DNA of 5,457 nt, from NCBI GenBank assembly GCA_001464165.1, contig LNEX01000474.1:1-5457 (forward strand), written 5' to 3'. A program made the position numbers and the translations under genes. Within the stretch, counting starts at the first letter, position 1. Each line of letters begins with the position of its first letter. This DNA is from a bacterium Ga0077546. GTDB lineage: Bacteria > Cyanobacteriota > Vampirovibrionia > Obscuribacterales > Obscuribacteraceae. The notes beneath the pieces were generated by a model. That model did not search any database. It was not told the origin of the DNA and worked only from the letters and a program-made list of their open reading frames with translations. This document shows positions 1 through 5,457 of the stretch, piece after piece.

Positions 1-1
1 G

Positions 2-262
2 CTTTCGGAAACTGATGTTAACTCAGGCATTGAGAACAACCTCATAAAAAACAGGGCGCTGCCAGTGAAGGCTCAGCTACGACTTTTGGCATTCCGGGGG
101 AAGGAATATTGGCATTTTATTGGCCTCAAGCAGGGTTGTCAGTGGGGAGAATACGAAATCCTCCCCTTTGCCTTGGAAAACCGCTGTGATATCAGGACGA
201 AATTGCGCAGGTGCAAATGGTTTGATCAAATGCAAGCGAAGTGGATGGGGATCGGGAAGTAG
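2..262 (+). pseudogene. Decayed IS66-like transposase C-terminal remnant
   Basis: The open frame runs in from the left edge to a TAG at 260-262. Its first 50 residues resemble the C-terminal part of IS66-family transposases. An IENNLIKN segment (codons near 29-52) matches the IDNN-x-x-EN motif, which carries the catalytic-region acidic residue. After a short insertion, GKEYWHFIGLKQG (about 98-136) matches the GRKNWLFxGSxxG block. The arginine-proline block between them is disturbed, and beyond about 150 the frame no longer resembles the family; a plus-one frame contains YLDALVTQL (about 270-296), which could be a trace of the usual YLxxVLTxL end. No terminal inverted repeat or target duplication was found. 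I infer an old inactivated insertion-sequence end. The family call rests on motif memory only and is moderate. Confidence 0.42.
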
Positions 263-465
263 ATCGTATCTAGATGCATTAGTTACACAGCTTCAATGCC
301 GAAGTATATTTACTGCATTGAGTTACCCTTTCCATTTCATGGGTTGTTCATAAAGTCGAGAAATCCACATGAGATAGAGGTCGCTAGATACATTCACAAC
401 AGCAGGAGTAGTCAAACCTAACTGATAGCCACCGAAATCGACACTCACAGATGGGATCCTTTGCA

Positions 466-672
466 TTAATCTGTGCCCTTTATCGCACTTTGATAGACTA
501 CGGCCAGCCACTCATGATCTGGCCCAGCCTCACACGTCCACCAAACTTTACTGCGACAACCTGCCGCAGTATTCCATGGCGCGCGATAACCATTCCGCTC
601 TTGAAACCACTGCTCAGCTAGTCCTTCTCTGGCAATATTTCTTGCGCGAATCAGCCAATTTAAGACGGTCCA
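466..672 (-). pseudogene. Relic of DUF4379-type zinc-ribbon (treble-clef) protein
   Basis: The minus-strand frame between stops reads 68 residues with the hallmark pattern of the probable zinc-ribbon domain family (DUF4379): GLAEQW, then RNG, then SKVWWTCEAGPDHEWLAVV, then KGTD. In intact members this unit continues into a GCPxC zinc pair and a VSVTNSLA stretch. Here a TAA (466-468) sits where the second zinc pair should be. The same frame then continues CKGSHL, a TGA, and VSISVAIS, which looks like the expected continuation with losses. One cysteine (residue 47) and the histidine of the first zinc pair remain. No start codon or ribosome site precedes the fragment; a TAA lies just before it (673-675). 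Family members usually carry several such units, so this is probably one unit of a longer dead gene. Their exact role is not established; some resemble DNA-binding or nuclease-associated zinc modules. Confidence 0.68.
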
Positions 673-967
673 TTATCTGCGAACTATATAGAAGTCCAGG
701 CTAGGGTACTTGAACAACCTATAGCTCTGCGACTAAGGCGAAACTGTTCGGTTTGAACCAGCAGATACATCATCAACTGAGTAAGGCCCAAGGTCTTCGT
801 ATTCGCATGCTATCGCCTGGTGGCTCTTCATTAGCAGAATGCCGCGAAAGACCTTCATCAATCTTGTCCAGTCGTTTGACTCGACTGCTCGATCTCGGTA
901 GGTCCTTTAGTCTCTTCTTGGCCATCTGCTCTAGTTAATCATTAACCTTGACCCTTAGGCGGCAGAG
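673..967. other. Non-coding or decayed stretch without a supported gene
   Basis: No gene can be supported here. On the minus strand a 50-codon ORF (773-925, starting MAKKRLKDL) is followed in another frame by about 33 open codons, with no ribosome site and no family resemblance I recognise. A plus-strand ORF lies opposite it (753-938). Given the relics at 2-262 and 466-672, the simplest reading is more of the same decayed DNA, perhaps the remains of the zinc-ribbon gene's upstream part. It separates the relics from the stop codon of the 312-residue protein gene. Confidence 0.4.
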
Positions 968-1906
968 TTAAATGGGCAGCCAAATTTCTAGTATGCCATC
1001 AGGCATGGTGTGACCTTCGCTCTTAATTTTTCTTGCTTCGCTCATCTTCAGGTTTAGTTTGCTCTGCAATTCAGAAGCTAGAGCTTCAGCCAGAGCCTTT
1101 TGTTTGTGCAGGTAGTATTTAACTACTAGTCGGTCGGGCGGTTGGCTAGAAACTTGCATAGACGGAATGGTCATTCCCTTTGACACAAGAAACTCTTTTG
1201 TCATGCCAGCTTCGTCTTTTCGACTCTCGGGATACTGAACGTAGGCGGTCATGTCTTGATAGTGGCCAACTTCGTCTGGTTTAGCAATCGCCGAGCCGTT
1301 TTGGGTATTTACGGCTTCAGCCAGGGCATGGTCTCTTCCATAGAGCACCTTTGACGCCTTTGATGATTTATGAATTGCCCTTTGAACTTTTGAAATAGCA
1401 CCGAGGGTGGTGAGCCACTCCGCAGATGCGTTGCCTTCGTTGTTCAGACTGGGAGCGAGCTTTGATACTTCAATTTCGAGCACAGACTGCACCTCTGCTG
1501 GTGCCACCGAAGCCAGAAGTTGTAAGTTACGGCCTGCTTTGTTCTTGTCTGCTGTCAGATCAAACGAAGCGGGATTTTTAAGATAAAGTTCTACGACTTT
1601 CACAGACCAGTCGTGTTTGTCTTTGGCTTCGGCCTCAATGCCTGCTCTTTTGGTTGCTTCTTCTTGTGCTTTTTTATCGATCAAGCTAATTGTCGAAGAA
1701 ATGACCGCGATACCTACTGTGGCGCAAACCGGCAGAATAATCGGCAGCCATGTCTTTATGAAAGAACGGTCGTGGGCAAACTTGCTATTGTCAAGGCGCA
1801 GCTTTTCACGTTCAATCTCAAGCTTGTGCTCATCTATTCTGAGTTTGCGCTCCTCAGCGGGTAGATTATAATTGTTCTCGTCGGGACTTTTGGGAGTTTG
1901 ATTCAT
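968..1906 (-). CDS. Membrane-anchored coiled-coil protein with LEIWLP-ending C-terminal domain
   Basis: This 312-residue protein has a visible layout. A charged N-terminal segment rich in Glu, Lys and Arg with heptad-like spacing (residues 17-46) suggests a coiled coil. One hydrophobic helix follows (about 53-76), then an Ala/Lys/Glu-rich linker (77-100). A mostly helical middle region spans 100-200. The C-terminal part (about 220-312) has the pattern V-x-Y plus Arg, then an alternating segment, then VVKYYLHKQKALAEALASEL, and ends GILEIWLPI. That architecture recalls a SPOR/LytR-C-like domain found at the end of some bacterial caspase-like and other effector-type proteins, which finish in EIW; this is recognition, not a search result. 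No enzyme motif is seen. The ATG at 1906 is preceded by AAAGG only two bases away, a weak ribosome site, but it is the first ATG after the upstream stop. The gene is divergent from the TPR gene. Function unknown; a single-helix inner-membrane protein is inferred. Confidence 0.8.
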   Translation of the reverse strand: MNQTPKSPDENNYNLPAEERKLRIDEHKLEIEREKLRLDNSKFAHDRSFIKTWLPIILPVCATVGIAVISSTISLIDKKAQEEATKRAGIEAEAKDKHDWSVKVVELYLKNPASFDLTADKNKAGRNLQLLASVAPAEVQSVLEIEVSKLAPSLNNEGNASAEWLTTLGAISKVQRAIHKSSKASKVLYGRDHALAEAVNTQNGSAIAKPDEVGHYQDMTAYVQYPESRKDEAGMTKEFLVSKGMTIPSMQVSSQPPDRLVVKYYLHKQKALAEALASELQSKLNLKMSEARKIKSEGHTMPDGILEIWLPI

Positions 1907-2042
1907 AGCCTTTATATTTTAGCTTGCCGATAACGCTCTAGGCGCTGTTGGCAAGGTATTGGTACTGAAATTCTCCCCAGGCAAAACCATTGCGCTAAAA
2001 TATCACCTGGTTGAGCCCCCTCCTGGGAAATCATTGGTATTC
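1907..2042. promoter_or_regulatory. Divergent intergenic region with paired GCTAAAATAT boxes
   Basis: This 136-base spacer separates two genes pointing away from each other and must hold both promoters if both are transcribed. The 10-base word GCTAAAATAT occurs once on each strand: plus at 1994-2003 and minus at 1914-1923. Each contains TAAAAT, a plausible -10 element. The plus copy lies about 40 bases before the TPR ATG, giving a short leader. The minus copy lies so close to its ATG (1906) that the transcript would be almost leaderless. I see no good -35 element for either, so this is a weak inference; the boxes could also be a shared operator. Confidence 0.3.
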
Positions 2043-2210
2043 ATGCAAATAAAGACAAAACTGGCACTGACGCTAGCCCTAGCCCTTATCGCAGGGGCAC
2101 AGCTAGCAGCCGAGGCTGACTCGATGGTTGATAAGGCCATCGTCGAGAGTTACAACTTCCGCCGTCAGCAAAATGCAAGAATGGCCCTTTCATATTTACA
2201 GAATGTTTAA
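2043..2210 (+). pseudogene. 5' part of interrupted TPR gene, with signal peptide
   Basis: The ATG at 2043 begins a clear signal peptide: basic start (MQIKTK), a long Leu/Ala core and an AEA cleavage site after residue 25, so the product would be exported. After it come about 30 residues of helical sequence ending at TAA (2208-2210), codon 56. The same frame then continues without another stop to 3299 as TPR repeats, and the few codons between (KKATNNAYVAL) fit the start of the first TPR helix. So this looks like the front of one gene of about 418 codons, broken by a nonsense change (CAA or AAA to TAA would do). An upstream GTG at 1959 extends the frame, but the extra residues do not look like protein and would bury the signal peptide. 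No strong ribosome site is seen before 2043. A sequencing or assembly error at 2208 would also explain it. Confidence 0.6.
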
Positions 2211-2234
2211 AAGAAAGCAACCAATAATGCATAC

Positions 2235-3299
2235 GTGGCCCTTGATCAATATGATGCAGCAATGAAAGACTGCAATATGGCCATCAAACTAGACCCAAAG
2301 CTTTCTGATGCCTACGATCGCCGGGCTTTTTGCTATACCGTTTCTGATCAGCTAGACAAGGCGATTGCCGACTACACCGCAGCCATCAAACTCAATCCCA
2401 AGTCACCAATGCCATACCACAATAGGGCCATCGCTTACCGCAAGCTCGGAAAGCTGAAAGAAGCTAATAGTGACATGAAGCACTACCTAACCTTGAGGCC
2501 AGCCAGAGAAGAGCAAACTATTAGTACGGGCCTCAGCAACGATGCTTTACGCTTAGAAAGAAAAGGCGATATAAAAGGAGCGATCAACTATCTCAAGTTC
2601 CAGGTTAATGACAAATCGCCCTCTAATTTGCCACTTCATCTAGCAACGCTTTACGCCAAAGTGGGTGAACAAGCCAATGCTCTAACCAATGCTACCCAGG
2701 CTGTAAACAAATCTGATCAAGAAAAAGACATAGCTATGGGCCTATCAGCTCGCTTGCTTCGAGCCTCACTTTATGCCAAGCAGAGAGACTTTGCTGCAGC
2801 CATAAAAGACTGTTCAACCGTGATAGAACTGAGTAGTAAGGCAGAACCAGTGGCGGCCCTAAAAACAGCGGCAAAAGGACAACACGTTTCAGCGCTGACA
2901 CTGCGGGCAGAGTGTTATTTACAAACCCATAGATCAGCAGAGGCTATGAGTGATATTAATCAAGTGATTAAGCAAAATCCTGATTTGATTATGCCATTTG
3001 AAACCAGAGGCGCAATCTATCTAGCCAGCGGTAAACAGTACAAAGAAGCAGTTGCTGATTTCACTAAAGTACTTAAAAGCAGCCCCAATTCAGACAAGGC
3101 GAGAATGGGCAGGGCAGAGGCTTACAGCGCACTAAAGCAGTACAAAGCTGCCATCAATGACTACAGCGCTGTCATTAACAAATCGCCTAATGACGCCAAC
3201 GATGCCTATACCAGCCGAGCGCGCATCTATAAGATATTGCATGAAGACAAAAAAGCAGCGGCCGACTTGATCAAAGCCAGCCAGTCACTGCCAGACTAG
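2235..3299 (+). CDS. Tetratricopeptide (TPR) repeat protein, 3' part of interrupted gene
   Basis: 354 codons from the first in-frame GTG after the TAA at 2208. The sequence is nearly all TPR helix pairs of about 34 residues: residues 1-22 (tail of the first unit), 24-56, 58-90, 100-128 (irregular), 132-161, 168-199, 218-250, 252-285, 287-319 and 322-353. The TPR signature (Y/R/A positions, then A-I-x-D-Y-x-x-A-I-x-L-x-P) is plain, for example DKAIADYTAAIKLNPK and YKAAINDYSAVINKSPN. TPR arrays are scaffolds for protein-protein contacts; no catalytic domain is present. The GTG lacks a convincing ribosome site and begins inside a TPR helix, so the natural start was probably the ATG at 2043, with a signal peptide. 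If the stop is real, this part would need reinitiation and would lose export. The barrel-like frame downstream runs the same way and its frame overlaps the end of this one. Confidence 0.78.
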   Translation: MALDQYDAAMKDCNMAIKLDPKLSDAYDRRAFCYTVSDQLDKAIADYTAAIKLNPKSPMPYHNRAIAYRKLGKLKEANSDMKHYLTLRPAREEQTISTGLSNDALRLERKGDIKGAINYLKFQVNDKSPSNLPLHLATLYAKVGEQANALTNATQAVNKSDQEKDIAMGLSARLLRASLYAKQRDFAAAIKDCSTVIELSSKAEPVAALKTAAKGQHVSALTLRAECYLQTHRSAEAMSDINQVIKQNPDLIMPFETRGAIYLASGKQYKEAVADFTKVLKSSPNSDKARMGRAEAYSALKQYKAAINDYSAVINKSPNDANDAYTSRARIYKILHEDKKAAADLIKASQSLPD

Positions 3300-3783
3300 A
3301 GCGCCAGAGCAATCGCTGCAGCTCCTGGCCGCGCCCCAGAGAAGTGCCGAGCGCAAGCCAGCAGCTAGCGAAGAGTCTGGGTCAACTTGGATTCAATTTG
3401 GCGGAATCTCGCACCATGCCCAACGCCATCGGGGATTCAATGAGCAGAACTGGGGCATAGGTATTGAACACAAGCTGAGCAGAGATAATCCGATTGCCAT
3501 TGGCGATGATAGTTCAATTGCCGTTGGTACGTACCGCAACAGCATTCGTCAAACCAGCAACTATGCTTTCTATCAGTGGAAGCCACTGCACATTGGCCCC
3601 GTCGATGTCGGAGTGATGGTAGGCGTGGTTGACGGCTACAAGTTACGTGACGGCAAGCCGATTCCGGCTGTACTACCAACAGCATCAATCGAAGGCAAAC
3701 ACCTAGGTGTCAATTTCATGTGTGTGCCGCAGATGAAAGAGATCTCGGCCGTCTGCGCCATGCAATTTAAAGTGCGGTACTAG
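3271..3783 (+). pseudogene. Outer-membrane beta-barrel-like protein lacking a visible start
   Basis: The frame opens after a TGA (3268-3270), inside the end of the TPR gene, and runs 170 codons to TAG. From about 3385 it reads as a compact barrel-like domain: WIQFGGISHH, then FNEQNWGIGIEHKLS, then GTYRNSIRQTSNY, a GPVDVGVMVGVVDGY strand pair, IPAVLPTASIEG, and an aromatic end KVRY. I recall this order (NExNxGxGxEY, then GxYxNS, then a GPxxxGxxxGxxxGY stretch, then PAVLPT) from uncharacterised proteobacterial and phage proteins of about 150-170 residues with a signal peptide. Alternating polar and hydrophobic residues and the terminal aromatic fit an outer-membrane barrel. Here no ATG, GTG or TTG lies in frame before the domain, and the preceding Ala/Pro/Gln-rich codons (3300-3381) hold no signal peptide. 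The 5' end thus seems lost or frameshifted, although the domain itself has no stops. A CTG start (3316 or 3325) or a frameshift from the TPR gene cannot be excluded. Confidence 0.6.
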
Positions 3784-3894
3784 GCCGGAGGTAAATTAAA
3801 TTAGACTGCACTGGACATAAATCACTCTCTTCTACCTTCAATGATAATATATAGTATAAGTTAGGCTTTTTTTTTCAATTACCATTTTTAGAAA
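3784..3894. other. AT-rich convergent intergenic spacer with T9 tract
   Basis: This spacer lies between the end of the barrel-like frame and the terminator of the minus-strand operon. It is AT-rich, with an ATAATATATAG stretch near 3844 and nine consecutive T residues at 3867-3875. The T tract is on the correct strand to end plus-strand transcription, but I see no GC-rich hairpin directly before it, so I do not call it a terminator. Confidence 0.4.
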
Positions 3895-3931
3895 GGAAAA
3901 CGAGGAGAAGTAACATCTCCTCCTCGTTTCC
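3895..3931 (-). terminator. Rho-independent terminator of the vWA operon
   Basis: Arms GGAAAACGAGGAG (3895-3907) and CTCCTCGTTTCC (3920-3931) pair with one bulged A around a 12-base loop. Read on the minus strand, the hairpin is followed by a pyrimidine-rich TTCCTTTCT stretch. It begins 8 bases after the stop of the three-helix membrane protein (3940), as expected for the operon end. The T tract is not perfect, so termination strength is uncertain. Confidence 0.75.
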
Positions 3932-3939
3932 AAACACCT

Positions 3940-4323
3940 TTAGCGGGTTTCTGTTTCCGCTTCAGTCACAGGTGCAGTCACAGTCACTGCCGGGCCATGC
4001 CGCAAGTTGAAGTCAACCAATTTGTCGCGCAGGCCAGTCTGCAAGTAGAGACAAGCGGCAGCCATTACAGCGATGAACAACAGCGATTTCGTCGTTGAAA
4101 ACTCATCATCATATCGCCGTTTCATGTACGCGACAAAACAAGCCGCACCAAGAAACGGAAAAAGAACGAACATCGTTGTCACGGCTCTGTCGGGCAGCTC
4201 TGGCAGCGAATAATGCCAGACCATCCATACCGTTTCAACAGCAACCCAGGCGCCAACCAAGGCAAAAACCGACAGCAAAAGGTAAGGCAAAAGCGCCTTG
4301 AAAATATTCCACAAAGCCAACAT
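3940..4323 (-). CDS. Small three-helix membrane protein, vWA operon
   Basis: 127 residues starting MLALWNIF. Three hydrophobic segments are visible: about 9-32 (LLPYLLLSVFALVG onwards), 44-63 (VTTMFVLFPFLGAACFVAYM) and 77-93 (SLLFIAVMAAACLYL). A basic, then acidic loop (KRRYDDE, about 64-71) lies between the second and third. The tail is polar and ends in a Thr/Glu-rich run. The ATG at 4323 is chosen because GGAGAG lies four bases upstream and the vWA stop is just 10 bases away. The frame stays open further upstream, to 4476, but that stretch overlaps the vWA gene on the same strand and is only its shadow. No family is recognised. Close coupling to the membrane-anchored vWA protein suggests a partner subunit or membrane platform; this is inference. 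Confidence 0.82.
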   Translation of the reverse strand: MLALWNIFKALLPYLLLSVFALVGAWVAVETVWMVWHYSLPELPDRAVTTMFVLFPFLGAACFVAYMKRRYDDEFSTTKSLLFIAVMAAACLYLQTGLRDKLVDFNLRHGPAVTVTAPVTEAETETR

Positions 4324-4333
4324 TTTGCTCTCC

Positions 4334-5305
4334 CTATTTGAATACTTGATAGCTGGTGGCAACACTCTGCAAGACCGACGAGGTCTGACCGATGGCGGCC
4401 ACGTGCAGACGAATGTCATTGCCGAAAAGCTGCTTGAGAGTATGAGCACTGACATTGCCACCATTGTCGAGACCATCAGTGATGATCAAGATGTCGGCAA
4501 TATCACTCTCTCCTTTATTGGCTCGCACGTCAGCCACTGCCTGCCAGAGGGCACCATAGATATCGGTCGATTGACCATTGGCTGCTGTTTCCAGCAGCTC
4601 GTCAATTAGACCTGCTGCTTCTTCAGCATTGGCCACACGCTGCAGTTGGTAGGGGCCAGAAGCAAAACCGCGTAGCAGGTAAGTCGCCTCACCGTTGATG
4701 GCTTTGAGCAGAAGACTGATGGTCATGCCCCGCGACCAGTTGTGGCGAGCCTTAGAGTCAGCCATTCTTTCAGTCATCGACTGCGAAAGATCAAGCGAAA
4801 CATGGAGAGTCTTTTTCTCCACAATGCGCTCATAGGGTTGCAGCACCAAAAGCTCATCGTGAGCCAGAGCGTTGTAGAACTGGTCGTCGTCCAGCATCAT
4901 CTGTTCCGGCAAAATATCGCTCACCTGCTCCATTGATGACATAGGCACAGGCTCAATGTCACTTGTCGGAAAGAGCGTCTTCTCCTTGAGCACCACAGTA
5001 TCGAGATCCATCTCGATTTGCTTTTGCGTTCCGGCCACAGAAAGCACTTGCAAAACGTGGGCGGGAACATCTTTGACGATTTGCTCCACAGCCTCGTCGT
5101 CATGCTCTTTCTGCCGATCCGTAAGCTTGGCTTTCTTCTGAAGATAGTTGCGCAAAATTGGATCAGACTGAAGAATGGCGCGGACCTGCCGCCGCTTGCC
5201 GATTTCACCAGCAGCAACAGAGCCCAGCGTGCGCAAGCACAACCAGGCCAGAAGTAGCCACAATGCCGCTAGTATCAGACACTGTGCAAATAGAGACACA
5301 GACAT
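4334..5305 (-). CDS. Membrane-anchored vWA (MIDAS) domain protein
   Basis: 323 residues. One N-terminal hydrophobic helix (about 5-26) followed by basic residues (KRR near 37-39) anchors the protein, with the rest probably cytoplasmic. A charged, helical linker spans about 35-160. The vWA domain fills about 166-323: beta strand LHVSLDLSQS carries the MIDAS motif DxSxS (D172, S174, S176), a threonine in GQSTDIYGAL (T247) fits the second metal ligand, and ADILIITDGLDNG (D277) supplies the third. All key metal ligands are thus present, so divalent-metal-dependent protein binding is likely. The strand order and the LLRGFASG and LHVAAIG segments fit the fold. vWA proteins often work with MoxR-type ATPases, but no ATPase is visible here. 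The start at 5305 has AGGA eight bases upstream, right after the preceding stop. The downstream small membrane protein is 10 bases away. Function beyond this is unknown. Confidence 0.88.
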   Translation of the reverse strand: MSVSLFAQCLILAALWLLLAWLCLRTLGSVAAGEIGKRRQVRAILQSDPILRNYLQKKAKLTDRQKEHDDEAVEQIVKDVPAHVLQVLSVAGTQKQIEMDLDTVVLKEKTLFPTSDIEPVPMSSMEQVSDILPEQMMLDDDQFYNALAHDELLVLQPYERIVEKKTLHVSLDLSQSMTERMADSKARHNWSRGMTISLLLKAINGEATYLLRGFASGPYQLQRVANAEEAAGLIDELLETAANGQSTDIYGALWQAVADVRANKGESDIADILIITDGLDNGGNVSAHTLKQLFGNDIRLHVAAIGQTSSVLQSVATSYQVFK

Positions 5306-5317
5306 AGCAGTGATCCT

Positions 5318-5457
5318 CTACTTGCCGAGCAAGCGGTCATTGAGCTTCTGAGAAAGGTCGTTTAAGCGCAGCAGCAGCTTGGTCTTCATATCTTCGTTCG
5401 AAGGCAATTCAGGCTTCAGTTCGCGTACCTGCTGCAGCATGGTATTGACTTGGCGCA
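5318..5457 (-). CDS. C-terminal end of helical protein, first visible gene of vWA operon (partial)
   Basis: Only the last 45 residues are in the window; the gene continues past the right edge. The readable part (RQVNTMLQQVRELKP, then NEDMKTKLLLRLNDLSQKLNDRLLGK) is charged and amphipathic, likely a long helix or coiled coil. The TAG at 5318-5320 is 12 bases before the vWA start, so the two genes are almost certainly co-transcribed and probably translationally coupled. No family can be named from this piece. It might be a vWA partner such as a further membrane or ATPase-associated protein, but nothing here shows that. Confidence 0.7.
   Translation of the reverse strand, partial: RQVNTMLQQVRELKPELPSNEDMKTKLLLRLNDLSQKLNDRLLGK

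Noticed and set aside
323..511. Minus-strand 62-codon GTG-start ORF
   Set aside because: It overlaps the zinc-ribbon relic's frame, lacks a ribosome site, and the relic frame gives the better family match.
773..925. Minus-strand 50-codon ORF beginning MAKKRLKDL
   Set aside because: No ribosome site, no family resemblance, and it lies in decayed DNA with an opposing ORF; could not be supported as a gene.
1613..1871. Two overlapping plus-strand ORFs opposite the 312-residue protein gene
   Set aside because: They are antisense shadows of a well-structured gene and show no recognisable features.
1959..2042. GTG at 1959 as the start of the TPR gene
   Set aside because: It adds 28 non-descript residues before an obvious signal peptide that starts at 2043.
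3437..3688. Minus-strand 83-codon ORF
   Set aside because: Antisense to the barrel-like domain, cysteine-rich composition typical of a shadow frame.
3867..3875. T9 tract as a plus-strand terminator
   Set aside because: No stable GC-rich hairpin directly precedes it.
4324..4476. Upstream extension of the small membrane protein to 4476
   Set aside because: It overlaps the vWA gene on the same strand; the ATG at 4323 has a strong GGAGAG ribosome site and normal spacing.
4742..5257. Several plus-strand ORFs and one minus-strand ORF across the vWA gene
   Set aside because: All are out-of-frame shadows; the vWA reading frame has domain motifs and a proper start.

Overview
The window shows no decisive taxonomic marker. 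Mixed GC content, a signal-peptide TPR protein and a beta-barrel-like protein ending in an aromatic residue suggest a Gram-negative (diderm) environmental bacterium with many TPR proteins. A Vampirovibrionia/Obscuribacter-like host is one possibility, but that is only a guess. No RNA gene, CRISPR array or complete mobile element is visible.

Left part (1-967): no intact gene. I read it as a gene graveyard. Positions 2-262 (+) hold a decayed stretch resembling the C-terminal end of an IS66-type transposase. Positions 466-672 (-) hold a clear relic of a DUF4379-type zinc-ribbon (treble-clef) protein, cut by stop codons, with further recognisable residues beyond the first stop. Positions 673-967 have only a doubtful 50-codon ORF.

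Middle part (968-3783): a minus-strand gene encodes a 312-residue membrane-anchored protein (coiled coil, one membrane helix, C-terminal domain ending in an LEIWLP motif). Divergent from it is a plus-strand gene for a secreted or periplasmic TPR protein, interrupted by an in-frame TAA at codon 56. Downstream, a barrel-like open frame ends at 3783 but has no ATG, GTG or TTG start before its domain, so it looks like a gene that lost its 5' end or depends on something unusual. Two neighbouring plus-strand genes thus both carry lesions.

Right part (3895-5457): an orderly minus-strand operon. In transcription order it has the 3' end of an unidentified helical protein, a membrane-anchored von Willebrand factor A (vWA) protein with an intact MIDAS metal site, and a 127-residue three-helix membrane protein. 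The genes are 12 and 10 bases apart, each downstream gene has a good Shine-Dalgarno sequence, and the unit ends in a hairpin terminator at 3895-3931. The tight packing suggests that the vWA protein and the small membrane protein work together at the membrane; their function is not evident from sequence.

I do not see convincing evidence for a complete novel system. The most useful leads are the vWA/small-membrane-protein operon, the 312-residue anchored protein with its effector-type C-terminal domain, and the cluster of broken genes.
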